Below are positions 1-5,211 of a stretch of DNA of 6,957 nt, piece after piece. The DNA lies in assembly GCA_030044475.1 (NCBI GenBank), contig JASHVP010000073.1:1-6957 (forward strand). Direction: 5' to 3'. The position numbers and the translations under genes are program-made. Numbering within the stretch: the first letter of the stretch is position 1; each line of letters begins with the position of its first letter. The notes under the pieces were generated by a model. That model saw nothing but the letters and a program-made list of their open reading frames with translations. It did not search any database and was not told where the DNA came from. This DNA comes from Thermoplasmata archaeon. GTDB lineage: Archaea > Thermoplasmatota > Thermoplasmata > Lutacidiplasmatales > UBA184.

Positions 1-153
1 CGAGAACTCGTCGAGCAGCTCCTGCTTCAGCCGCAGGGCGCGGCCGTACCATCGGCCGACCGTCCGCATCGCCTGCGCGTGGTCGCGCCCCAGCAGGAGG
101 AAGGCCGCCACGGCGGCGATGATCACCCAGTCGACGTCGGAGAAGAGCGCCAC
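1..153 (-). CDS. TatA/TatB-like translocase protein, divergent paralogue (3' end outside window)
   Basis: Fifty-one codons are visible from a GTG start at 153; the C-terminus lies beyond the window. The start follows a GGTGA ribosome-binding sequence that overlaps the end of tatC, giving a 6-base gap and probable translational coupling. The protein has a short N-terminal membrane helix (about residues 9-21, beginning DVDWVIIA), then a glycine hinge and an amphipathic helix, LGRDHAQAMRTVGRWYGRA. This is the TatA/B plan. The opening matches the TatA encoded at 1101-1304 (both have a D-W-[LV]-I-I-A run), so the two are probably paralogues. The second copy lacks the FYG hinge and K-I-P motif that follow the helix in standard TatA. 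It could act as a TatB-like partner of TatC or as a second pore-forming TatA; the sequence does not decide. In the membrane it would help move folded proteins outward. Confidence 0.72.
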   Translation of the reverse strand, partial: MALFSDVDWVIIAAVAAFLLLGRDHAQAMRTVGRWYGRALRLKQELLDEFS

Positions 154-159
154 GTCAGC

Positions 160-993
160 TCACCCGGCCCCGACCGCGCCCGGCGGACGCGGGCGGGGTC
201 CGCTGCCCCGCTCCCAGCGGCCGGCGAAGTACGCGCCGCCGAAGTACAGCCCCATCATCGGGAGGGCGATGAGCAGCATCGTGATCCCGGAGTTGTCCGG
301 GGTCACGACCATGCCGAAGACGAGGGCCCCGAGCACCGCGCCCCGCCAGTGCTTCCGCCACGCGGTCGCGCGGACGACGCCGAGCCGCGTGAGGGCGTAG
401 ATGAACACCGGCAGCTCGAAAACGACGCCGAAGGCGAGCGAGTAGAGGAGGGCGAACGCGATGAACGACTCGACCCCGAGGACCGGCGCGAGCCCCATCG
501 CGGAGACGTAGAGGAAGAGGAGGCGGAAGGTGAACGGCGTGAGGACGAACAGGCCGAGGACGGTTCCGACGGCGAAGAGGCACGTAGCCGGGATCCCGAT
601 CTGTCGGAGGAGCGCCCGCTCGTTCCGCCGGAGCGCGGGGACGAGGAAGGCCCCGACCTCGTGGACGATCCACGGCATCCCGAGGATGACGGCGAGCAGC
701 GCTCCGATCTCCATCTGGGCGACGATCGAGTCGCCGACCCCGACGTTCAGGAGCGTGACGTCGGCCGGCAGCATCCAGTGGACCATCGCCCGGAACACCT
801 GCGCCGTGACGTTGTAGAACGGGCTCGGCCACGGGTAGGCCAGCGGGACCCCGATCCCGAACAGCGCGACATGGACCGGGACCAGTTCGAAGAACAGCAG
901 GAAGCCGAAGATCCCGGCGAGCACGACCCCGATGCGGACGACCCGGCGCCGGACCTCCGCGACGATCGCGAGGATGCGGTCGAGGTCGCCCAT
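160..993 (-). CDS. tatC: Twin-arginine translocase subunit TatC
   Basis: This 277-residue polytopic protein is the signal-peptide receptor of the Tat system, which exports folded, often cofactor-loaded proteins. Family landmarks are in place. F116 and E125 lie in GAFLVPALRRNER, at the same spacing as the E. coli F94/E103 substrate-binding pair. E193 in FGVVFELPV corresponds to the conserved TM4 glutamate, and TPDNSGITMLLIALPM (231-246) is the start of the last helix. Six helices are expected. The usual N-terminal H-L-x-E-L-R-x-R-L motif is relaxed to IVAEVRRRV, and the first outside loop (about 39-85) is rather long. ATG 993 is secure: a TGA lies in frame two codons upstream, with GGTGA and GGAGG sequences just before the start. 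It sits 107 bases after tatA, and that gap shows nothing beyond GC-rich leader. It runs into the next Tat gene. Confidence 0.95.
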   Translation of the reverse strand: MGDLDRILAIVAEVRRRVVRIGVVLAGIFGFLLFFELVPVHVALFGIGVPLAYPWPSPFYNVTAQVFRAMVHWMLPADVTLLNVGVGDSIVAQMEIGALLAVILGMPWIVHEVGAFLVPALRRNERALLRQIGIPATCLFAVGTVLGLFVLTPFTFRLLFLYVSAMGLAPVLGVESFIAFALLYSLAFGVVFELPVFIYALTRLGVVRATAWRKHWRGAVLGALVFGMVVTPDNSGITMLLIALPMMGLYFGGAYFAGRWERGSGPRPRPPGAVGAG

Positions 994-1100
994 CAGTCAC
1001 CCGACGACCTCCGGGGGCGGCGGCCGACCCTCGTCCCGGGGGGCGGGCGAGCGACGGAGTCCCCTCCCGCGTGCATCCCACCGCCGCCGGCCGACGGGGT

Positions 1101-1304
1101 CTAGCGGGCGGGTCCCGTCGACGCCGGAGCGCTTCCCGCCGCCTGGTCCGCCTTGAGCTCCCGCTCGACCTCGAGCCGCCCCTTCTTGAATTCCCCGACG
1201 GAACGCCCGAGGCTGTGCGCGAGCTGCGGGATCTTGCTGGACCCGTAGAACAGGATCCCGGCCACTACGGCGATGATCAGCCAGTCGTCGATCGAATCGA
1301 ACAT
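1101..1304 (-). CDS. tatA: Twin-arginine translocase pore protein TatA
   Basis: This 67-residue protein shows the complete TatA pattern. An N-terminal helix (about residues 8-20) is followed by the hinge FYGSSKIPQL (19-28) and an amphipathic helix containing SLGRSVGEFKKG (31-42), with the conserved F39. The charged C-terminal tail is short, as is common in archaea. TatA oligomers are recruited by TatC to form the export passage. It is the first gene of the Tat cluster, with tatC 107 bases downstream and a second TatA/B-like gene after that. The leader (1305-1404) has no strong ribosome-binding sequence near the ATG beyond a G run, but carries a TATA-like element and a perfect palindrome, so tatA probably has its own promoter rather than depending on read-through from the AbrB-PhoU gene. 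Confidence 0.95.
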   Translation of the reverse strand: MFDSIDDWLIIAVVAGILFYGSSKIPQLAHSLGRSVGEFKKGRLEVERELKADQAAGSAPASTGPAR

Positions 1305-1365
1305 CGGCCCCCCACGCGGTCCACGCCGAGGGCCGAGGATATGGCGTTCGTACGGGACGACCGAA

Positions 1366-1388
1366 CGGGTAGGGACGGTCCCTACCCG
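1366..1388. promoter_or_regulatory. Perfect 23-bp palindrome, probable operator before tatA
   Basis: Two 11-base arms (CGGGTAGGGAC and GTCCCTACCCG) surround one central base without mismatch. The palindrome begins 2 bases downstream of the TATA-like box at 1391-1400 and covers the expected transcription start, where a bound dimer would block RNA polymerase. It also lies 17 bases after the stop of the AbrB-PhoU gene, so an RNA hairpin at that transcript's 3' end is the alternative. No T run follows on the minus strand, which argues against a standard archaeal terminator. Confidence 0.5.
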
Positions 1389-1390
1389 GA

Positions 1391-1400
1391 CCTCATAAAG
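1391..1400 (-). promoter_or_regulatory. TATA-like box, probable tatA promoter
   Basis: On the minus strand this reads CTTTATGAGG, an A/T-rich patch in otherwise very GC-rich DNA, starting 4 bases after the stop codon of the AbrB-PhoU gene. Archaeal transcription would begin about 25 bases downstream, near 1370, giving a leader of roughly 65 bases before tatA. A weaker alternative, CATATCC (about 1339-1345), would give a very short leader. Position and composition are the only evidence. Confidence 0.4.
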
Positions 1401-1404
1401 GCGG

Positions 1405-2442
1405 TCAGGCCGCTTCGACCAGGATCGTCTCGGCCCCAGCGGCGACGGCGCGGTCGATCGCCACTTCCGCGAGCAGCGTGAGGCACCCGGCCCCGCGCTC
1501 GAGCAGCTGCGAGACCGAGCGGGCGCTTCCGGACCGCGCGGCGGACGCGAGCCGTCGGCCGCTCGGGGCGGCGGCGGCGTTCCTCGCCTCGTAGTAGACG
1601 CCGCAGGCGTGGTCGAGGGAGGGGTGCATGAGCGCGTCGACGACCGCCTTCAGCTGGACCTTCAAGTCCGGCACCACGACGCCGAGGGCGCCCGCGGCAT
1701 CGGCCGGCAACTTCCCAGCGATCTCGTTGAGGGCCCGCAGCGCCTCGCCGAACATCTCCGCGAGCTCGCCGAGCGCATGGACCACGACGCGCCACTCGAG
1801 CAGTTGGCGCGGGTCGGGGCTGCCGATCCTCCGGGCGAGCGACCAGTCTCGGCTCGCGAGGAACAGCTGCCGGACGAGCAACGCGAGGACCTTGCGGGCC
1901 TCCTCGTCGAGGATCGCTGGCCGCCGGCTCGGCACCCGGCGCTGGCTTACCTCCTCCATCTCGTCGAGGAAGGCCACCAGGATCATCTTCATCCGCTGGA
2001 CGAGCTGCGGCAAACCGTACTTTGACGGGTCGATGAAGTTCTGCAGCACGATCCGGTTCGGCTCCTGCGCGACCACCGACACCCCGAGCAGCCCGCGGGC
2101 CGTCTCGAGGAGCTCCTCGACGCGCTCGGGCCCGAGCGGCAGGTCGGTCCGGATCTCGATCGCGTCGTGGCCCGCCCGGTACGCCCCGATCACGAGGCGG
2201 GTGAGGACGCCCGGCGTGTCGAACGACCGTGCGTGGACGAGGTACGGCACCCCGTTCGTCGAGACGCCCGGCGCCGGCGCCGGTTTGAGGTAGAGCGTCC
2301 CGTCATCGTTCTGGTCGAAGACGATGAGGTCGCCCGGCCGGAGGTTCATCGCCTCGGCCCACGGTTTCGGCAACGTGACGGCGATCGACGAGTGTCCCGC
2401 CTTCAGCACACGGCGCTCCCGACTCGGTGTTCCCCACGCCAT
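1405..2442 (-). CDS. AbrB-PhoU fusion, archaeal phosphate-uptake-type regulator
   Basis: The 345-residue protein joins a SpoVT/AbrB swapped-hairpin DNA-binding domain (about residues 9-53, with RRVLKAGHSSIAVTLPKPW and RPGDLIVF) to a long mainly helical region with two PhoU-like segments (about 145-240 and 225-335). This architecture is typical of archaea. Members are named phosphate uptake regulators because PhoU controls the Pst transporter and PhoR-type signalling in bacteria, but the archaeal fusions more likely bind DNA directly, and their targets are mostly unknown. No phosphate transport gene is visible nearby; the neighbours are Tat and copper-protein genes, so another regulon is possible. 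ATG 2442 puts eight residues before the AbrB core, as usual. No Shine-Dalgarno sequence lies within 12 bases of it; inverted repeats occupy that space and suggest regulation, possibly by the protein itself. Confidence 0.85.
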   Translation of the reverse strand: MAWGTPSRERRVLKAGHSSIAVTLPKPWAEAMNLRPGDLIVFDQNDDGTLYLKPAPAPGVSTNGVPYLVHARSFDTPGVLTRLVIGAYRAGHDAIEIRTDLPLGPERVEELLETARGLLGVSVVAQEPNRIVLQNFIDPSKYGLPQLVQRMKMILVAFLDEMEEVSQRRVPSRRPAILDEEARKVLALLVRQLFLASRDWSLARRIGSPDPRQLLEWRVVVHALGELAEMFGEALRALNEIAGKLPADAAGALGVVVPDLKVQLKAVVDALMHPSLDHACGVYYEARNAAAAPSGRRLASAARSGSARSVSQLLERGAGCLTLLAEVAIDRAVAAGAETILVEAA

Positions 2443-2453
2443 CGAAGCCGTCC

Positions 2454-2500
2454 GAACCTACTACAAGGTCCGTAGGTTCAAGGAGGGGAGGCTCTTGAAC
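2454..2500. promoter_or_regulatory. Overlapping inverted repeats before the AbrB-PhoU gene
   Basis: Within the 79-base gap 2443-2521, GAACCTAC (2454-2461) pairs with GTAGGTTC (2472-2479). The latter's extension GTTCAAG (2476-2482) pairs with CTTGAAC (2494-2500). GAAC/GTTC half-sites therefore occur at 2454, 2476 and 2497, about 21-22 bp apart in alternating orientation. As DNA this suits a dimeric regulator touching the same helix face. As RNA the two stems exclude each other, because they share the middle segment. A weak TATA-like CTTGTAGTAG (minus strand, 2458-2467) lies between the arms of the first pair, at leaderless distance from ATG 2442. Confidence 0.55.
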
Positions 2501-2521
2501 GTTGCGGCACGCCGGGCCGCG

Positions 2522-3301
2522 CTATCCCTTCGGCGGCGACGACGGGGGCGGCGTGCTTCCGCCGGGGCCGGCGTCCGGGGGTTCCGCATAGCCGAGCCGT
2601 TGGGGCGGCATCTCGAACTCGCTCCCGCGCCGCCGGCCGATGACGAACCCGAGCACCACGGCGATGACCGTGAGGGTCACGATCGTCCCGACGATGATGA
2701 AGACCGCCAGCCCCGGTCCGGTCGCGGGGGCGCTCACGGACAGGTTCGCCGGCACCGCCTCCCCGAACGCGATGTAGCCGTACATCCCGCTCTGGAAGTG
2801 GCCGGGCTCGAGGCAGACGAACTCGAACCAGCCGACTCCCGAGAACTCGATCGTGCCGTTCGTGGTGAGGCCGGTCCCGTTCTCCCAGAGGCTGATCAAC
2901 GGCGGGTACTGCTGGAAGTACGTGCCGAGGTCGGTCGTCGAGGGGATCGTGTGGTTCAACTGGGACGAGACGGTGAAGGTGTGTCCCGAACCGCTGGTGT
3001 CGGCGTTCGTGAAGATCGCGGTGACGTTCACCCCGACCGGGACGTCGTTGATGATGTCCGGCGAGAATCGGAGCCCGTCGACCGCGCTCAACGCGAACGA
3101 GTTCGCGTCGCCGACGGTAATCGCCGCTCCGCGCGCGGGGAGGGCGACCAGCCCGACCGACACGATCCCGGTCAGGAGGAGGCCCACGACCCCCCCGACC
3201 ACCAGCATGCGTCCGAGCCGTACTCGCGTCGGGTGCCTCACGGTGCTCCGAAGGGCGGTCGCCCAGCGGTGCTGCCGTTCAAAGCCATTCCGTACGTACA
3301 T
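2522..3301 (-). CDS. Membrane-anchored type 1 copper protein (cupredoxin)
   Basis: The 259-residue protein has an Arg-rich N-terminus, a hydrophobic signal-anchor (about 32-54), one cupredoxin domain outside the membrane, a C-terminal helix (about 197-222) stopped by GRRR, and a proline-rich tail. All type 1 copper ligands are visible: H107 in SGHTFTV, then C163, H168 and M173 in FVCLEPGHFQSGMYGY. The C-x4-H-x4-M spacing is that of rusticyanin, sulfocyanin and auracyanin rather than plastocyanin. Five N-x-S/T sequons fit an exposed, glycosylated domain. It probably carries electrons at the outer membrane face, perhaps to the CuA subunit encoded divergently at 3384-4053. The start at ATG 3301 is chosen because GGAGG (3309-3313) lies seven bases before it and the likely promoter at 3349-3362 would exclude the upstream in-frame ATG at 3382. 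No twin-arginine consensus is present, so Sec export is likely. Confidence 0.85.
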   Translation of the reverse strand: MYVRNGFERQHRWATALRSTVRHPTRVRLGRMLVVGGVVGLLLTGIVSVGLVALPARGAAITVGDANSFALSAVDGLRFSPDIINDVPVGVNVTAIFTNADTSGSGHTFTVSSQLNHTIPSTTDLGTYFQQYPPLISLWENGTGLTTNGTIEFSGVGWFEFVCLEPGHFQSGMYGYIAFGEAVPANLSVSAPATGPGLAVFIIVGTIVTLTVIAVVLGFVIGRRRGSEFEMPPQRLGYAEPPDAGPGGSTPPPSSPPKG

Positions 3302-3348
3302 CGGGCGGCCTCCGCCCCCGCGACGGACCCCGCCGCAGTTCGTACGCG

Positions 3349-3362
3349 GTGGATATGTAACC
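3349..3362. promoter_or_regulatory. Shared divergent promoter element
   Basis: The A/T-rich GGATATGTAACC (3351-3362) is an imperfect palindrome that reads as a TATA box in both directions (GGTTACATATCC on the minus strand). Rightward, its centre is about 29 bases before the GTG at 3384, so transcription would start almost at that codon and give a leaderless message. Leftward, transcription would start near 3329, leaving a leader of about 28 bases that contains the GGAGG used for ATG 3301. One box serving both directions would make the two outputs compete. Confidence 0.45.
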
Positions 3363-3383
3363 CGGCGCCCCCGTCGACGCATC

Positions 3384-3602
3384 GTGGCGTCCTCGGCGAT
3401 CGCGGCGCTGGCCGCTCGCTCGCTCGCGCCGGCCGTCCGGGTCGTGCTCGCCTCCGGCCAGACGATCCTCCAGGAGGTGAACCCCCTCCTCTGGACGATG
3501 ATCGCGATCAGCGCCGCGGGGGCGATCGTGACGTTCGCCTTCCTCGTCTACGCGGTCTGGAGGTTCCGGGACCCGAAGGCCCGGAAGCGCCGCTATGGTT
3601 AA
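3384..3602 (+). CDS. Single-helix protein matching the first membrane helix of cytochrome oxidase subunit II
   Basis: The 72-residue product has a mildly hydrophobic N-terminus (residues 1-30), one membrane helix (about 36-58, NPLLWTMIAISAAGAIVTF onward) and a basic end, WRFRDPKARKRRYG. This is the pattern of the first helix of canonical subunit II, which runs from outside to inside and ends in a YxxxRFR-type basic turn. The next gene supplies the second helix and the CuA domain and overlaps this one by eight bases in another frame. GTG 3384 is preferred because a TATA-like element lies about 29 bases upstream. A strong GGAGGTGA (3473-3480) has no start codon at good distance, the next ATG being at 3498. 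An alternative identity is a small accessory subunit analogous to IIa of Thermus ba3 oxidase, which occupies the same place beside subunit II. It is too short to identify by sequence alone. Confidence 0.6.
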   Translation: MASSAIAALAARSLAPAVRVVLASGQTILQEVNPLLWTMIAISAAGAIVTFAFLVYAVWRFRDPKARKRRYG

Positions 3603-4053
3603 CAAATACGAAGTGGCGTGGACGCTCGCGGTCGTCGGGCTCCTCGCGGGGGTCGCGGTCTATTCGACGATCCTCCTCTACCAGATCGACGCGCTGCCGG
3701 CCCATCCGGACGAGTACGTGACGGTGATCGGGCAGCAGTGGGCGTGGCGGTTCTGCTACACGAACGGGACCTGCGTGACGTCGGAGTACGACGCGACGAC
3801 GAACACGGTGACGGGCGGGGCGTTCTGGGCACAACCGGGGGCGGTTGTGCAGATCAACGTCACGTCGGTCGACGTCGACCACTCGTTCAACATTCCGCAG
3901 CTCGGGGTCCGGATCGACGCGATCCCGGGTCGGTGGAACTACTTCTCCTTCACCGTGCCGAACGTCGCGCCGGGAACGCAGTATCTGATCCAGTGCACCG
4001 AGTTCTGCGGCGAGTTCCACGGGACGATGCGCTCGTTCCTGATCGTGACGTAG
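3595..4053 (+). CDS. coxB: Cytochrome c oxidase subunit II, CuA domain with one membrane helix
   Basis: This 152-residue subunit accepts electrons from an external donor and passes them through its dinuclear CuA centre to the heme-copper subunit I. One helix (about residues 7-29) begins with YEVAWT, like the second helix of canonical subunit II. GQQWAWRFCY (46-55) holds the aromatic electron-entry motif, and DVDHSFNIPQLGVRIDAIPGR (93-113) is the conserved middle segment. All CuA ligands are present: H96, C134, E136 (carbonyl), C138, H142 and M145, in CTEFCGEFHGTM. The usual first helix is absent and is probably supplied by the gene at 3384-3602, whose last eight bases overlap this ATG, implying translational coupling; no strong Shine-Dalgarno is seen. 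No subunit I follows: the next gene converges from 4091. C54 and C60 are unusual extra cysteines near the electron-entry motif. Confidence 0.93.
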   Translation: MVNKYEVAWTLAVVGLLAGVAVYSTILLYQIDALPAHPDEYVTVIGQQWAWRFCYTNGTCVTSEYDATTNTVTGGAFWAQPGAVVQINVTSVDVDHSFNIPQLGVRIDAIPGRWNYFSFTVPNVAPGTQYLIQCTEFCGEFHGTMRSFLIVT

Positions 4054-4090
4054 CCCGGGGAACGGGGGCCCACGGCGTCGCGGGCCGAAC

Positions 4091-5140
4091 CTACGGGTGG
4101 CCGCCGTGGCCGGACGGGGGCGCGGGGGGGAACCGACCCACGAACGACGCGAGCGCCGCCACGCCGATCCCGATCCCGAGCAGGATCCCCGAGCCGATGA
4201 GGACCCACCCCTCGACGATCGCGGTGCTCGGCGCGGGGGGCGCGGGCGGGACCGGGACGCCGGCGTACAGGTAGCCGAACATCCCCGCGGCGAAGTGGCC
4301 CGACACCTGGCAGAGGTACTCGTAGACGCCCGACGCCGGGACCGTGAAGTTCGCCCAGACCGTTGCGCCGTCCCCGGTGGGGACGTTCACGCTGACGAGG
4401 GGCGGGTGGGTCAGGAAGTACGACGAGTAGTTCCCGGGCGTCAGGCTGACGTTCGACTGCGGCACGACGGTGAACGTGTGGGCGAAGTCGCCGAGGTTCG
4501 TCACGAGCACGTCCACGTTCACGGGAAAGTGGGACGAGTTTGCGTCCAGCACGTCGGGGATGAACAGGTACGACGAGCCCTGGACGGACGTGTTCTCCTC
4601 CAGCCCGAGCCCGGGCGCGGTCGAGGTGATGTTGAGGAACCCGCGCATGCCGGCCTGGAACTGGTACGGCACGACGGAGACGAACTCGAACGAGTCGAAC
4701 CCGGCGGAGTTCGTCGCGTTGAAGGTCAGGTTGGTCCAGACGCTGCCCCCGGCGGGCACCGAGAGGTTGGCGAGCGATCCGTTGGCGTTGAAGAACGCGT
4801 CCAGCTCCGTCGGGGTCCAGGAGGTGTTCAGCGGGTGGTTCGGAATCTTCGAGAGCGTGAAGGTGTGCGTATACATCCCGACGTTGACCAGGTGGAGCTC
4901 CAGCGTCGAGTTCTGCGGCGTGCTGAGGTAGGCGGGGGAGTACGCCGGCGTGTCGGTCAGGTTCACCAGGGTCTCGTTGACGAGCGGATGGGCGTACCCG
5001 ACCGGGGGCGCCACCCGGATCACGTGCGACGCGGCCGCGGCCGTCGGCAACCCGATGGCGACCACGACGAGGGCGGCGAGGAACCACGGGGTCGCCCGAC
5101 GCCACGGCGTCGGGCGCCGACGTACGGGGGCGTCGTGCAC
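4091..5140 (-). CDS. Two-domain membrane-anchored cupredoxin with one degenerate copper site
   Basis: The 349-residue protein has a signal sequence (hydrophobic about 18-37, after RRRPTPWRR), two cupredoxin domains, a C-terminal helix (about 309-335) and a short HGGH-containing tail. Domain 2 keeps the full type 1 copper set H221, C277, H282 and M287, with C-x4-H-x4-M spacing. Domain 1 keeps H92 and M165, but the cysteine and second histidine positions are S155 and Q160 at exactly corresponding spacing, so it probably cannot bind type 1 copper. Fourteen N-x-S/T sequons indicate a heavily glycosylated outer-surface protein. Arginine pairs precede the hydrophobic stretch without a proper Tat consensus. 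GTG 5140 is chosen because a promoter-like element lies about 38 bases upstream. An in-frame GTG at 5215 overlapping the previous stop would add 25 residues. It ends 37 bases from the convergent coxB. Confidence 0.85.
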   Translation of the reverse strand: MHDAPVRRRPTPWRRATPWFLAALVVVAIGLPTAAAASHVIRVAPPVGYAHPLVNETLVNLTDTPAYSPAYLSTPQNSTLELHLVNVGMYTHTFTLSKIPNHPLNTSWTPTELDAFFNANGSLANLSVPAGGSVWTNLTFNATNSAGFDSFEFVSVVPYQFQAGMRGFLNITSTAPGLGLEENTSVQGSSYLFIPDVLDANSSHFPVNVDVLVTNLGDFAHTFTVVPQSNVSLTPGNYSSYFLTHPPLVSVNVPTGDGATVWANFTVPASGVYEYLCQVSGHFAAGMFGYLYAGVPVPPAPPAPSTAIVEGWVLIGSGILLGIGIGVAALASFVGRFPPAPPSGHGGHP

Positions 5141-5170
5141 GGAAATCCCTGACGGCGTTTGGACCTGGGG

Positions 5171-5185
5171 GCCGTTGATAACGGC
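5171..5185. promoter_or_regulatory. Palindromic TATA-like element before the two-domain cupredoxin
   Basis: GCCGTTGATAACGGC has six-base arms around GAT. On the minus strand it includes TTATCAAC, TATA-like, at a distance that would start transcription near 5152 and leave about 12 leader bases before GTG 5140. The same seven bases GTTGATA recur at 6210-6216 before the upstream gene. It lies in the 71-base gap 5141-5211. A regulator site overlapping the box is possible. Confidence 0.4.
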
Positions 5186-5211
5186 TGTGTACGAATCGGC
5201 CGGGCCGCCGC

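Noticed and set aside
994..1100. Pairing GC repeats or a small gene between tatA and tatC
   Set aside because: Pairing of GGCGGCGG-type runs is expected from the composition, and no small frame there has a good start and plausible product.
79..1104. Long open plus-strand frame opposite tatC
   Set aside because: Its product is almost entirely D, E, R, H and P without hydrophobic core, and it lies antisense to the unmistakable tatC; an artefact of very high GC.
3302..3382. Longer N-terminus for the single-domain cupredoxin (ATG 3382)
   Set aside because: It would start upstream of the likely promoter at 3349-3362, overlap the opposite leader, and add a non-family Arg/Gly stretch; ATG 3301 has a well-placed GGAGG.
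2324..3721. 465-residue open plus-strand frame
   Set aside because: It spans the antisense of two genes and a promoter, has charged low-complexity composition, and runs into coxB in the wrong frame.
4054..4090. Possible bidirectional terminator between the convergent genes
   Set aside because: Only a five-base stem (GGCCC at 4067-4071, GGGCC at 4082-4086) with a ten-base loop and no T run on either strand.
3939..5105. 388-residue minus-strand frame over the cupredoxin and the coxB 3' end
   Set aside because: Arg/Pro-rich shadow frame of the tandem cupredoxin; it would also read antisense into the coxB CuA motif.
4091..5140. Twin-arginine signal on the tandem cupredoxin, linking it to the Tat genes
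   Set aside because: Arginine pairs are present but the residues after them (ATPW, PTPW) do not fit the [ST]RRxFLK pattern; Sec export is more likely.
4097..5152. 351-residue plus-strand frame opposite the tandem cupredoxin
   Set aside because: Charged, repetitive composition and antisense to a gene with clear copper-ligand motifs.
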